Positions 18,570-27,824 of a stretch of DNA of 64,000 bases are shown here, piece by piece (the stretch's first letter is position 1; every line of letters begins with the position of its first letter). The stretch covers positions 156,441 through 220,440 of the forward strand of contig JAMPFD010000002.1 of NCBI GenBank assembly GCA_023664625.1, read 5' to 3'. Position numbers and translations under genes: made by a program. The stretch comes from Bacillota bacterium (GTDB lineage Bacteria; Bacteroidota; Bacteroidia; Bacteroidales; Bacteroidaceae). The notes beneath the pieces are model-generated. The model was not told where the DNA came from and searched no databases. It saw only the letters and a list, made by a program, of their open reading frames with translations.

Positions 18570-19853
18570 ATGAGTCAGCCTTTAGCAGAGCGTATGCGTC
18601 CGCGCACTCTTGAACAGTATATCGGTCAGAAACACCTTGTCGGCAAAGGTGCCGTCCTGAGGAACATGATAGAGGCAAAGCGTGTCTCCTCGTTTCTGCT
18701 GTGGGGGCCTCCCGGTGTCGGTAAGACCACTCTGGCGCAGATTGTGGCAAATCAGACGGAAGTCCCGTTCTACACTCTGAGTGCTGTCACGAGCGGGGTG
18801 AAGGATGTGCGTGAAGTGATACAGAAGGCTGAGTCGAACAGGTTTTTCCAGACATCCAGTCCAATACTTTTCATTGACGAGATCCACCGTTTTTCCAAGT
18901 CACAGCAGGACTCACTTCTCGGGGCGGTTGAGAAAGGCACTGTGACACTTATCGGTGCTACGACGGAGAATCCTTCGTTCGAGGTCATACGTCCGTTGCT
19001 GTCGCGTTGCCAGTTGTATGTGCTGAAGTCTCTGGAGAAAGACGACCTGTTAAGTCTTCTTGACCGTGCTCTCCATGAGGATGTCGTACTTTCACAGAAG
19101 AAGATAGAGGTGCGCGAGAGTGGTGCCTTGCTGAGGTACAGCGGTGGTGATGCCCGTAAGTTGCTGAATATTCTTGAGCTTGTCGTCGAGGCGGAAGGCA
19201 GTGACGACATTGTCATCACGGACGAGATGGTGGCGATGCGTCTTCAGCAGAATCCGCTTGCATACGACAAGGACGGGGAAATGCATTATGATATTATCTC
19301 CGCCTTTATAAAAAGTATCCGTGGCAGCGACCCTGATGCCGCCCTTTACTGGATGGCAAGGATGATTGAGGGTGGGGAAGACCCTCAGTTTATTGCCCGC
19401 CGCCTGATAATTTCCGCTTCTGAGGACATCGGGCTTGCTAATCCCAATGCCATTCTTCTTGCCAACGCAGCTTTTGACGCTGTCATGAAGATAGGCTGGC
19501 CGGAGGGGCGCATACCTCTTGCCGAGGCAGTGGTGTACCTTGCCGCTTCTCCCAAGAGCAATTCGGCATATAATGGCATAAACACAGCTTTGGGGCTTGT
19601 CAGGGAAACGGGAAATCTTCCTGTACCGCTCCATCTCAGGAATGCCCCGACCAAGCTGATGGCTGAACTTGGGTACAGTGACGGCTATAAGTATTCTCAT
19701 GACTATCCGGGACATTTTGTCCGTCAGCAGTTTATGCCTGATGAATTGCAGGATGCCCGTCTGTGGCATGGACAACACAGTCCGGCAGAGGAAAGACTGT
19801 ATCAGAATATGCTCAGCTGTTGGGGAGAACGCTACAAGGATCAGGAAAGGTAA
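18570..19853 (+). CDS. rarA: Replication-associated recombination protein A (MgsA/RarA AAA+ ATPase)
   Basis: A 427-residue clamp-loader-type AAA+ ATPase of normal length. Walker [11 protein letters not shown] is at about residues 46-55, Walker B LFIDEIHRF at about 97-105, sensor 1 GATTENPSFEV follows, and the C-terminal MgsA tetramerisation region carries AEAVVYLAASPKSNSAYNG and PVPLHLRNAPTKLM. In the family it acts at stalled replication forks and in recombination. The gene has its own promoter and is followed by a long spacer, so it looks monocistronic. Confidence 0.95.
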   Translation: MSQPLAERMRPRTLEQYIGQKHLVGKGAVLRNMIEAKRVSSFLLWGPPGVGKTTLAQIVANQTEVPFYTLSAVTSGVKDVREVIQKAESNRFFQTSSPILFIDEIHRFSKSQQDSLLGAVEKGTVTLIGATTENPSFEVIRPLLSRCQLYVLKSLEKDDLLSLLDRALHEDVVLSQKKIEVRESGALLRYSGGDARKLLNILELVVEAEGSDDIVITDEMVAMRLQQNPLAYDKDGEMHYDIISAFIKSIRGSDPDAALYWMARMIEGGEDPQFIARRLIISASEDIGLANPNAILLANAAFDAVMKIGWPEGRIPLAEAVVYLAASPKSNSAYNGINTALGLVRETGNLPVPLHLRNAPTKLMAELGYSDGYKYSHDYPGHFVRQQFMPDELQDARLWHGQHSPAEERLYQNMLSCWGERYKDQER

Positions 19854-20380
19854 GGTGTGACTTGGGTGATTTTCTTAATCGGTTGTTGCAGATTGGTTTA
19901 TGCTAAGAATGCAGTTGCTTGTTTTTACCGCTTTTGTCTGTACTGTTCCCCTCTTTTGAACTTGCCTGTCGGTAATCTGTCAATGGTCATGAGAATAAAT
20001 ACTTTGAGGACAGTTTCTCCTTGAAGCTTGTCTGTCAGTTGCAGAGTTAATTGCCGGCTTCTTTTGAAAGTCAGGATTGGAAGTGAAAACAAAATCACGC
20101 CTTCGGAGGTCGTTTCAAAGTCTTCGGAAGTTATTTGTATCACCATTACTTAATTTCCCATGCTATTTCGGAATACCATGTTTTTATTGTGTTTTATATG
20201 TCGAATTAGTTAATATTAACTTCTTAGCGTTGCTAAAATTTGGAATATTGGATAAAAAACAGTAAATTTGCAGATGATTTCGGTATTTTGCCGTTGTCTT
20301 ATGACTGTCTACTGAATAGAAAAATAAAAAAATAACGCCTATAGGAAAATATCTACTTAAATAATAAAAATTTAAGAAGA
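19854..20380. other. 527-nt spacer before the sigma factor gene
   Basis: The only supported feature is the promoter at 20239-20271. A 73-codon minus-strand frame (19925-20146) encodes a basic peptide with no resemblance I can name and no promoter-like element. I leave it out. Confidence 0.4.
20239..20271 (+). promoter_or_regulatory. Promoter of the ECF-like sigma factor gene
   Basis: TTTG at 20239-20242 and TAAATTTGC at 20263-20271 are separated by exactly 20 nt, the ideal Bacteroidetes layout. Transcription should begin near 20278, giving a leader of about 100 nt. Confidence 0.7.
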
Positions 20381-20995
20381 ATGAACAATTCTGACAGTAT
20401 GGTTCCGCTGTCTGCTCTTACTGATGAGCAGTTGGCAATGGCGTACATAAATGGAGACAACGGTGCTTTTGACTTGTTGCTTGACCGCAACAAGACAAAA
20501 CTTTTCTCATATATACTTTTTGTGGTACGCAACCGTGATGTTGCAGACGATATCTTTCAGGATACTTTTGTGAAAGTTATTGTCAGATTGCAGCGTGGTG
20601 AATACAGGCCTTCCGGCAAATTCAGCGCGTGGCTCACCCGTATTGCCCACAATGTCATAATGGACAGGTTCCGTTCTCTGCAGAACAGCTCCATGGTTGA
20701 TGTCGATGACGAGAACGATATGGCAAAGGTTGAGGGAGACATCCTCACTGACGAGTCTGTTGAAAGTTATTTTATCAATGAGCAGATACTTTCCGATGTC
20801 AAGCATCTTATGGAGTGCCTGCCGCCGCTTCAGCGTGAAGTGGTCTTCATGCGCTATTTTCAGGAAATGTCGTTCAAGGAGATTGCCGAAGCGACCGGCG
20901 TGAGTATCAACACCTCGCTCGGACGTATGCACTATGCGGTGAACAACCTTCGTAAGATGGTCAAAAACAATAAGATGGAGCTGCACATTGTGTAG
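20381..20995 (+). CDS. RNA polymerase sigma-70 family (ECF-type) sigma factor
   Basis: A 204-residue sigma factor. Region 2 carries DVADDIFQDTFVKVIVRL and a basic segment FSAWLTRIAHNVIMDRFRS. A linker rich in Asp/Glu (about residues 103-130) separates it from region 4, LPPLQREVVFMRYFQEMSFK followed by the EIAEATGVSINTSLGRMHYA helix-turn-helix. No anti-sigma gene lies next to it, unlike the pair at 61.3-62.5 kb. The promoter is clear and the terminator stem overlaps the last codons. Housekeeping-adjacent lone ECF factors of this size are common in Bacteroidales; its regulon cannot be inferred. Confidence 0.9.
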   Translation: MNNSDSMVPLSALTDEQLAMAYINGDNGAFDLLLDRNKTKLFSYILFVVRNRDVADDIFQDTFVKVIVRLQRGEYRPSGKFSAWLTRIAHNVIMDRFRSLQNSSMVDVDDENDMAKVEGDILTDESVESYFINEQILSDVKHLMECLPPLQREVVFMRYFQEMSFKEIAEATGVSINTSLGRMHYAVNNLRKMVKNNKMELHIV

Positions 20996-21007
20996 CTCCA
21001 TCTTATT
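20969..21007 (+). terminator. Terminator overlapping the 3' end of the sigma factor gene
   Basis: A perfect 14-bp stem (AATAAGATGGAGCT / AGCTCCATCTTATT) has an 11-nt loop. Its left arm lies inside the last codons and the stop codon falls at the loop/right-arm junction. Confidence 0.75.
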
Positions 21008-21120
21008 TGTATGAAAGACAGTGAAAAGTAAAATCCCAAGATTGGTTCTCTTTACATCAGCCTGACATTGCCGGATAATATCTTTTCCCAAAAACTTGCG
21101 GCAGTGTTGTGGATGTATTC

Positions 21121-22293
21121 TTATTTTGGTGCATTGCGGTAGCAGAAGTAGGCCACTGTTCCAAAGATGATGTTAGGCATCCATGCCGCAATGGCAGGAG
21201 GTGCACCGGCATTTATGGCAAATGTTGCGCATATTGTCTGCAACATGATATATATGAAACTGAGTGCCAGTCCTATACCGAGATACAGTCCCATGCCGCC
21301 TTTCCTTTTACGTGACGATAGTGATACGCCGATGACTGTGAGAATGAAGGAGGCAAAGGAGGATGCTATTCTTTTATGATATTCCACCTCGTACTGTACG
21401 ATGTTCTTGGAGCCGCGGTCAATCTGCTTGTTTATATAGTCTTTAAGCTGCGGGGATGTGAAAGTCTCCTGTTGCCCTTTTGAGAATACAAGGTCCATGG
21501 GCTCCATCTGTATAAGGGTGTCAATCTCGTTTCCGCTGGAGATTTTCTCCCTCATTCCTCTCATTTCGCGTATCTTCCAGTTGGTGGCTTTCCAATGATA
21601 CTTGGCATTGGCGAGTGTGTCGTACTGCACACAGGATGCTGTCATGTGGGAGACGAGTTTTTTGTTCTCAAACTTGTCAAGGCAGAATCCGAAGCCCGTC
21701 TTGTGGATATTGTCGTAATGCTGGATATAGGCGATTACTCCTTTGTCAACCTGTAGCTGCACGTTGTCGGCGGAAGTGTTCTTCTTGTTGTTCTTGTACA
21801 TCGACTCGAAATTCTGGCGTACGACATTTCCTTTGGGTATCACATAGGAGGCGAGATAGAATGACATCACGCTGATCATCACACACGAAATCATATACGG
21901 CCTCATAAGGCGTCTGAAACCCACTCCGGCGGCAATGATGGCGATTATTTCAGAATTGCCTGCGAGCTTGGACGTAAAGAATATTACGGCAATGAAGCAG
22001 AATAGCGGTGAGAAAAGGTTGGCGAAATATGGCACGAAATTGGCATAGTAGTCGAAGACTATTGCTTGCCACGGTGCGTGGTATTGTGTGAATTTCGACA
22101 GATTCTCGTTGAAGTCGAAGACAATGGATATGGAAATGATGAGGAGTATTGAGAAGAAATACGTTCCGATGAACTTACTGATGATGTAAGTGTCGAGCCG
22201 TTTCAGTCCCAATAGCCCTCTGGCTGCCTTTGTATTGACATGGCAGAAGTTTATCTTCTTAAACCGAGATTTGAGATTACGGAGTTCTTCCAT
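21121..22293 (-). CDS. lptG: LptF/LptG-family lipopolysaccharide export permease
   Basis: A 390-residue YjgP/YjgQ-family permease. Three N-terminal transmembrane helices follow the conserved entry LKRLDTYIISKFIGTYFF; a central periplasmic beta-jellyroll spans about residues 140-290; three C-terminal helices follow. In the family it forms the membrane part of the LptB2FG exporter. The first ATG overlaps the tgt 3' end by 43 nt. Homologues usually begin a few residues before KRLDTYI, so a downstream CTG start near 22213 is also possible. It is the last gene of lon-tgt-lptG. Confidence 0.9.
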   Translation of the reverse strand: MEELRNLKSRFKKINFCHVNTKAARGLLGLKRLDTYIISKFIGTYFFSILLIISISIVFDFNENLSKFTQYHAPWQAIVFDYYANFVPYFANLFSPLFCFIAVIFFTSKLAGNSEIIAIIAAGVGFRRLMRPYMISCVMISVMSFYLASYVIPKGNVVRQNFESMYKNNKKNTSADNVQLQVDKGVIAYIQHYDNIHKTGFGFCLDKFENKKLVSHMTASCVQYDTLANAKYHWKATNWKIREMRGMREKISSGNEIDTLIQMEPMDLVFSKGQQETFTSPQLKDYINKQIDRGSKNIVQYEVEYHKRIASSFASFILTVIGVSLSSRKRKGGMGLYLGIGLALSFIYIMLQTICATFAINAGAPPAIAAWMPNIIFGTVAYFCYRNAPK

Positions 22294-23378
22294 TGTGTGA
22301 AATCACCTTTTATTATATGTTCGCGCGCGTCAGTGACGAGGCGCAGGTAGAATGCGAGATTGTGGATTGAGGCAATCTGCATCGCAAGGAGTTCCTGTGC
22401 CTTGAACAGGTGGTGAAGGTATGCCTTGGTATATATGCGGTCAACGTCGCATCCGTCTGGGTCAATAGGGGAGAAATCGTCTTCCCACTTCTTGTTTTTC
22501 ATGTTCATCGTGCCTTCATAGGTGAAGAGCATGGCATTTCTTCCGTTGCGGGTCGGCATAACGCAGTCGAACATGTCAACCCCGCGTTCGATGGCTTCAA
22601 GGATGTTTTGAGGAGTGCCGACACCCATGAGGTAGCGTGGCTTGTCCTTTGGAAGTATCTCATTGACGACTTCAATCATTTCATACATGATTTCAGTCGG
22701 CTCTCCTACGGCGAGACCGCCTATGGCATTGGCATCTGCCCCTTTGGCTGCAATGTATTTTGCGGACTCGCGACGCAGATCCGGATACTTGCATCCCTGT
22801 ACGATAGGCATTAGTGTCTGTTCATGGCCGTACAGCGGTTCTGTCTCATTGAAGCGTTTAAGGCAACGGTCAAGCCATCTGTGGGTCATCTGCATTGACT
22901 TCTTGGCATATTCATAGTCTGCTTCTCCTGGGGCACATTCGTCAAAGGCCATCATTATGTCTGCGCCTATTATGCGTTCTGTGTCCATGACGTTTTCAGG
23001 AGTGAAGATATGGCGTGAGCCGTCAATGTGTGACTGGAAAGTGCATCCCTCTTCTTTCAGTTTCCTTATCCCCGTGAGGGAGAAGACTTGGAAGCCTCCT
23101 GAGTCGGTAAGTATCGGACGTTCCCATCCGTTGAAGCCATGCAGGCCTCCGGCCTTGCGCAGTATTTCAAGTCCTGGGCGGAGGTAAAGATGGTAGGTGT
23201 TACCGAGGATAATCTGTGCCTTGACCTGTTCTCTGAGTTCAGAAAAATGTACACCTTTTACGGCACCGCATGTACCTACAGGCATGAATATAGGAGTCTT
23301 TATCTCTCCATGAGCTGTAGTGATTGTACCGGCTCTTGCGTCCGATGCCTTGTCTGTGTATTCTAATTTGAATTTCAT
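22251..23378 (-). CDS. tgt: Queuine tRNA-ribosyltransferase
   Basis: A 375-residue TGT that exchanges guanine-34 for preQ1 in GUN-anticodon tRNAs. Motifs are the nucleophile-region LTDSGGFQVFSL, MAFDECAPGEADYEYA, GGLAVGEP, and the C-terminal YTKAYLHHLFKAQELLAMQI with the following IHNLAFYL. The canonical zinc site CxCxxC...H is mostly missing: only one Cys is left in GCDVDRIYTK, although the His of IHN remains. It lies 52 nt after lon and overlaps lptG. Confidence 0.94.
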   Translation of the reverse strand: MKFKLEYTDKASDARAGTITTAHGEIKTPIFMPVGTCGAVKGVHFSELREQVKAQIILGNTYHLYLRPGLEILRKAGGLHGFNGWERPILTDSGGFQVFSLTGIRKLKEEGCTFQSHIDGSRHIFTPENVMDTERIIGADIMMAFDECAPGEADYEYAKKSMQMTHRWLDRCLKRFNETEPLYGHEQTLMPIVQGCKYPDLRRESAKYIAAKGADANAIGGLAVGEPTEIMYEMIEVVNEILPKDKPRYLMGVGTPQNILEAIERGVDMFDCVMPTRNGRNAMLFTYEGTMNMKNKKWEDDFSPIDPDGCDVDRIYTKAYLHHLFKAQELLAMQIASIHNLAFYLRLVTDAREHIIKGDFTQWKNSVISNLGLRR

Positions 23379-23430
23379 GTAATAGTCAGACTTGTCTTTT
23401 TGTTTGTTCTTTTATGAGGGACAAGCCATG

Positions 23431-25932
23431 TCAGTCTTTTGCGGACCGAGGCTTGTCTTTCTCTGTTTCGATGGTGAACTCAATGGCATTGTCAACCTTT
23501 TCGTCCGTCAGGGCAAAGTCCCATACATCCTTTACGTTCTCTACATAGTGGAATTTTACGCCCGTGAGATAGAACTCCGGAATCTCTTCAATGTCTTTCT
23601 TGTTCTCATTGCAGAGCAGAATGTCTGTGATGCCTGCACGCTTTGCCGCAAGAATCTTTTCCTTTATGCCGCCTACAGGGAGCACACGCCCGCGGAGTGT
23701 GATTTCACCTGTCATGGCTGTATTCTTCCTGACCTTACGCTGGGTGAGGGCAGAGGCTATGGATGTCGCGATGGTGATACCGGCCGACGGACCGTCCTTT
23801 GGGGTTGCACCTTCCGGAACGTGGATATGTATGTTGTAGTTGTCGAAGATGCGGTAGTCGATGTTCAGCAGGTCAGAGTGCGCCTTGCAGTATTCCAGTG
23901 CCAGTACGGCAGATTCTTTCATGACATCGCCGAGGTTTCCTGTCAGTGTGAGTTTGCCTGCCTTGCCTTTTGAGAGGGATGTCTCTATGAAAAGGATCTC
24001 CCCTCCGACACTTGTCCATGCAAGCCCTGTGACCACTCCTGCATAATTGTTGCCTTGGTAAATATCGCGTGTGACCAATGGTTTGCCGAGATACTTTTCG
24101 ATGTCGTCTGCCTGTATCTTCTCCGGACTTGTATCAATGTTGCCGGTGGTAAGCATTTCTACTGCCAGTTTGCGTAAGACCTTGTTGATCTGACGGTCAA
24201 GCTGGCGGACGCCGCTTTCCCTTGTGTACTGCTCTATTATCCGCAGAAGAGCTTTTTTGTCAAACTTCAGTTCCTTATATGTCTTTCCTGCAAATCCATT
24301 ATCTTGCTTGTCGCGTTTTACAAGATGACGTTTTGCAATTTCATACTTCTCTTCTGTCGTGTATCCTGTCAGTTCGATGACCTCCATACGGTCGAGCAAT
24401 GGTCTCGGAATAGTGCCGAGGTCGTTGGCTGTACAGATGAAGAGAACATCAGAAAGATCATAGTCCACGTCAAGGTAGTTGTCGTGGAAAGTTGAGTTCT
24501 GTTCTGGGTCAAGCACTTCAAGGAGTGCGGAAGTAGGGTCACCGTGTATGGTTTGCTGTGTCACCTTGTCTATTTCGTCAAGGATAAATACAGGATTTGA
24601 AGAGCCGACTTTCTGCAATGCTTTTATGATACGTCCCGGCATGGCACCGATGTATGTACGGCGATGTCCGCGAATCTCACTCTCGTCATGCATGCCACCC
24701 AGTGAGATTCGGGCGTATTTTCTGTCAATAGCTTTGGCGATTGACTTTCCGAGGGATGTCTTTCCCACCCCCGGAGGGCCAAAAAGACAGATGATTTGTG
24801 ACTTGTGCTTTATGTCTTCATTGTTCTGGCGTGCCATGGAGCGCAGCTTCATGACGGCAAGGAACTCAAGGATTCTCTCCTTTACCTTTTCCATGGCATA
24901 GTGATCGGAGTTCAAGACTTTCTCTGCATGTTTCAGGTCGAGATTGTCAATGGTTTTCTCTCCCCATGGCAATGAAACGAATGTCTGGAGATACGTCAGC
25001 TGTATCTGATAGTCAGGAGACTGAGGATTGTAGTTGTCAAGCTTATCATATTCTCTTTCGAATACTTTCTTTACATCTTCTGTCCACAGCTTCGTGGCCG
25101 CTTTGTCTTTGAGAGATTTCTTCTCAGGGGAGCCTTCGCTGCCGCCGAGTTCCTCACGGATGTTGCGCATCTGTTGGTGTAGGAAGTATTCGCGTTGCTG
25201 TTCGTCAATATCTTCGTGGGTCTTGTTTTGTATATTGAGTTTCAGGTCAAGGAACTGCAACTCACGGCTAAGGATTCTCAGCAGCTTGAACAGTCTTTCC
25301 TTGGTGCCCTGTGTCTCAAGAAGATCCATCTTCTCGGTTATTGCAATTGGCAGATTTGTTGCGGAAAAATTGGTGATGAGTATATTGTTCGAGATGTTCT
25401 GCAAGGCAAAAGCGGACTCGTTTGGTAACTCATCATTTTTCTGTATATACTCCTCCATACTACGGCGCAAGGTCCGTACAGCTGTGCTGAATTCATTATC
25501 GTCCGCTTTTGGCAGAAGTTCCGGCAACGGACTGACTTTTCCTTCGAAGTATGAGGCTGCACGGTAGAAATCCTCCAATACACAGCGGCTGAGTCCCTGG
25601 ACGATGGCCGTCTTCTGATTGCCAGGCAGGTCAATAACCTTTACAAGTTTCGCATATACTCCGACGTTGTACACATCCTCCTTGGAAGGTTCCTCAACGT
25701 CTGAATTGCGTTGGCAGAAAACTGCAAATATGTGGTTTGGATTCGCCCTCATTGCATCAATGAGACCTACACTTTGCTCACGTCCGATAAGGATAGGGCA
25801 GATGACCCCAGGAAACATCACTATATTTCTTGTGGCAAGGATAGGGATAATTCCGTCAAATTGTATGTCAAATAAAGTTTCGATATCGCCTTCATAATCG
25901 GCAATCATCTGTATCTGTGAGTTCTCGTTCAT
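23431..25932 (-). CDS. lon: ATP-dependent Lon protease
   Basis: An 833-residue LonA counted from [10 protein letters not shown]. It has an N-terminal substrate-binding domain (beginning [19 protein letters not shown]), Walker [14 protein letters not shown], Walker [11 protein letters not shown], and a protease domain with catalytic Ser in [13 protein letters not shown] and Lys in [15 protein letters not shown]. It degrades damaged and regulatory proteins. The open frame runs on to 26388, but that extension has no Lon-like sequence, overlaps the start of trmN6 on the other strand, and lies upstream of a promoter at 26000-26008. The chosen start gives the normal length. Confidence 0.96.
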   Translation of the reverse strand: MNENSQIQMIADYEGDIETLFDIQFDGIIPILATRNIVMFPGVICPILIGREQSVGLIDAMRANPNHIFAVFCQRNSDVEEPSKEDVYNVGVYAKLVKVIDLPGNQKTAIVQGLSRCVLEDFYRAASYFEGKVSPLPELLPKADDNEFSTAVRTLRRSMEEYIQKNDELPNESAFALQNISNNILITNFSATNLPIAITEKMDLLETQGTKERLFKLLRILSRELQFLDLKLNIQNKTHEDIDEQQREYFLHQQMRNIREELGGSEGSPEKKSLKDKAATKLWTEDVKKVFEREYDKLDNYNPQSPDYQIQLTYLQTFVSLPWGEKTIDNLDLKHAEKVLNSDHYAMEKVKERILEFLAVMKLRSMARQNNEDIKHKSQIICLFGPPGVGKTSLGKSIAKAIDRKYARISLGGMHDESEIRGHRRTYIGAMPGRIIKALQKVGSSNPVFILDEIDKVTQQTIHGDPTSALLEVLDPEQNSTFHDNYLDVDYDLSDVLFICTANDLGTIPRPLLDRMEVIELTGYTTEEKYEIAKRHLVKRDKQDNGFAGKTYKELKFDKKALLRIIEQYTRESGVRQLDRQINKVLRKLAVEMLTTGNIDTSPEKIQADDIEKYLGKPLVTRDIYQGNNYAGVVTGLAWTSVGGEILFIETSLSKGKAGKLTLTGNLGDVMKESAVLALEYCKAHSDLLNIDYRIFDNYNIHIHVPEGATPKDGPSAGITIATSIASALTQRKVRKNTAMTGEITLRGRVLPVGGIKEKILAAKRAGITDILLCNENKKDIEEIPEFYLTGVKFHYVENVKDVWDFALTDEKVDNAIEFTIETEKDKPRSAKD

Positions 25933-25999
25933 ATAATCTTTGTCAGAATTCGTAAGTGGGTTATTTTTCTTTTTCCTTAATTTAGAGCCTATTGAGTTT

Positions 26000-26008
26000 G
26001 CAAAATTA
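26000..26008 (-). promoter_or_regulatory. -7 promoter element of the lon-tgt-lptG operon
   Basis: On the minus strand TAATTTTGC lies 68 nt upstream of the chosen lon start, with a TTG about 16 nt further upstream. It supports the start at 25932 over the longer frame. Confidence 0.55.
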
Positions 26009-26274
26009 CGAAAAATTCTTATAACAATCGAAAGTTTTGTTTGATTATTACAATAATTAAGTGTTTTGGCAGTTATATATGGTAAACAGATTGGCAAAAT
26101 CAGTTTTGTACATCTTGTCTGCTTTGCTTGGCGTACCATGAACGGAAAGATGGGTGTTGATGTCATTATGCTTGATGTATATCTGTGATAATCAGACAAA
26201 ACCAATGTGTGAGACATATCAAAGCAGATAGTGTGTATTAATAAAATACAGGAAGATTTTCTTTGAATGAATAG

Positions 26275-27000
26275 ATGGGAAATGATTATTTTCAGTTTAA
26301 GCAGTTTACTGTCCGCCAGCCTCGCGCAGCGATGAAAGTCGGTACGGACGGCGTTCTCTTGGGTACACTTGGAGAGGGTGGGAGGCATATACTTGACATT
26401 GGTGCCGGAACAGGTGTCGTTTCACTGATGTTCGCGCAACGCTTTCCTGATGCACGGGTGACTGCAATTGAAATTGATGAGAATGCTTACCTTGATGCTT
26501 CTGGGAATTTTGATGCTTCTCCTTTTGCGGAAAGGCTCACGCTTGTGAAAGGAGATTTTCGTAATATCTGCCATGATGATAGCTTATGGGCAGACGGTGG
26601 CAAGCCGATATTTGACAGTATTGTGAGCAATCCTCCTTATTTCGATGACAGTTTTGAGAATCCTGACGAGGGAAGGACAAGGGCACGGCACACTTCGAGT
26701 CTTTCTTTTCATGACCTTGTCAGCGGAGCATATTTCTTACTCACAGAAGGCGGAGTGTTTTCTGTGAGCATTCCTGTGGAAGCCCTTAAACAGTTTATGG
26801 CAGAATGCCTGATAACCGGATTTTGTCTGAAACATAGCCATGCTATAAAGACCGTACCGCGGAAATCCCCGAAGCGTTTTATTCTTGTGTTTCAGAAAGG
26901 AGGGCAGTGTGAATCTGTTGAAGAAACATTCTGTCTGCTCAATGCAGACGGAACAAGGAGCGATTGGTATCAGGATCTGATGAAAGATTTTTATTTGTAA
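26275..27000 (+). CDS. trmN6: tRNA1(Val) (adenine(37)-N6)-methyltransferase
   Basis: A 241-residue Rossmann-fold SAM-dependent methyltransferase. The entry FQFKQFTVRQPRAAMKVGTD, the SAM motif LDIGAGTGVVSLMFAQRFP, and the adenine-N6 catalytic motif NPPYF (in SIVSNPPYFDDS) match TrmN6/YfiC. It methylates A37 of a tRNA-Val. It is transcribed divergently from lon, and a short TrpF-like gene starts 20 nt after its stop, so the two probably share a transcript. Confidence 0.92.
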   Translation: MGNDYFQFKQFTVRQPRAAMKVGTDGVLLGTLGEGGRHILDIGAGTGVVSLMFAQRFPDARVTAIEIDENAYLDASGNFDASPFAERLTLVKGDFRNICHDDSLWADGGKPIFDSIVSNPPYFDDSFENPDEGRTRARHTSSLSFHDLVSGAYFLLTEGGVFSVSIPVEALKQFMAECLITGFCLKHSHAIKTVPRKSPKRFILVFQKGGQCESVEETFCLLNADGTRSDWYQDLMKDFYL

Positions 27001-27020
27001 AATTAACGACGTGGGGAAGT

Positions 27021-27425
27021 ATGGAAAAGGCACGGATTATACATGATATGTCAGAGTTGGAACATGATACAGCAGAACTTGTATTTGACAGAAACAATCC
27101 TTTGTATGTCAGTCAGTTACCGTTTTATGCCGGCATTATACCTGATAGCGCGGATACTTCCCGTCTTCCGTCAGTGGAGTCGTCTGTGAAGCGTGTGGGA
27201 GTGTTTGTTGATGACATGCCTCAGAATGTCATTACACGTATATATAATTACAAACTTGACTATGTGAAATTCTGCGGAAATGAATCTGTAACATATATGG
27301 AGAACATCAGACGTTCCGTTATTCCGGACATTGCCCATGACATAAAGTTCATCAAATTATTGAAACCTTCAGATGATGCCTCCGCATATATGAGCTGTGC
27401 AGATATCCTGTTTATAGAACACTGA
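27021..27425 (+). CDS. Short TrpF-like (phosphoribosylanthranilate isomerase-like) protein
   Basis: A 134-residue protein with a recognisable piece of the TrpF barrel: PFYAGIIPDSADTSRLPS, then KRVGVFVDDMPQNVITRIYN and YKLDYVKFCGNES, followed by IKFIKLLKPSD. It then stops at CADILFIEH. About 70 residues of the normal ~205, including the phosphate-binding GGTG region and catalytic Asp segment, are missing, and the N-terminal K[IV]CG catalytic Cys motif is not visible. It is either a decayed trpF or a repurposed fragment. The frame is intact, and it follows trmN6 by 20 nt. Confidence 0.7.
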   Translation: MEKARIIHDMSELEHDTAELVFDRNNPLYVSQLPFYAGIIPDSADTSRLPSVESSVKRVGVFVDDMPQNVITRIYNYKLDYVKFCGNESVTYMENIRRSVIPDIAHDIKFIKLLKPSDDASAYMSCADILFIEH

Positions 27426-27824
27426 TATTAAATCAGTAATCAAAAATATGTTTTATTATCCTTGATATAAACAACTGGTGTTCAGGCTTATTTGGAATTA
27501 TACATTGTGTCCGCCAGATTTTATTATTCTTGTGTAGACAAGTCTGTTCAGATTTAACAGACATTATTGTACCATGTCCGGTTGTTTTTATAGTTGCCGT
27601 ATAGATAAACTCATTCACGGACTGACAACTTTTTGGTCATTCACTTATCCTTTTTTTTCTTTTTTCAGTCCTTTAGTTTACTAAATCCTTTCAGAACAAC
27701 AATGGGAAATCTTGACTGACATTAGTTTGAGTATGTTTTGTTAAGCATTGATTCATATACCAAAAAACAGCGTGTAACCTATAAAGTTGCACGCTGTTTT
27801 TTTAGTTATGTATTATTATAAACT
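27426..27824. other. 399-nt spacer between convergent genes
   Basis: It contains the dnaK terminator (27762-27803). Nothing else is supportable; a 61-codon minus-strand frame here has no recognisable feature. Confidence 0.45.
27762..27803. terminator. Terminator downstream of dnaK
   Basis: The stem AACAGCGTGTAAC pairs with GTTGCACGCTGTT (one G-T pair) across a 7-nt loop, with A-run and T-run on the two sides. It can terminate both the minus-strand dnaK transcript and the opposing one. Confidence 0.85.

Noticed and set aside
19925..20146. 73-codon minus-strand frame between rarA and the sigma factor gene
   Set aside because: No family resemblance, no promoter element and no start context; kept as spacer.
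25933..26388. N-terminal extension of lon giving a 985-residue protein
   Set aside because: The added residues do not resemble Lon, they overlap the start of trmN6 on the other strand, and a promoter element at 26000-26008 lies inside. The start at 25932 gives the normal family length.
27433..27618. 61-codon minus-strand frame between the TrpF-like gene and dnaK
   Set aside because: No resemblance to any family and located between convergent genes without a promoter.
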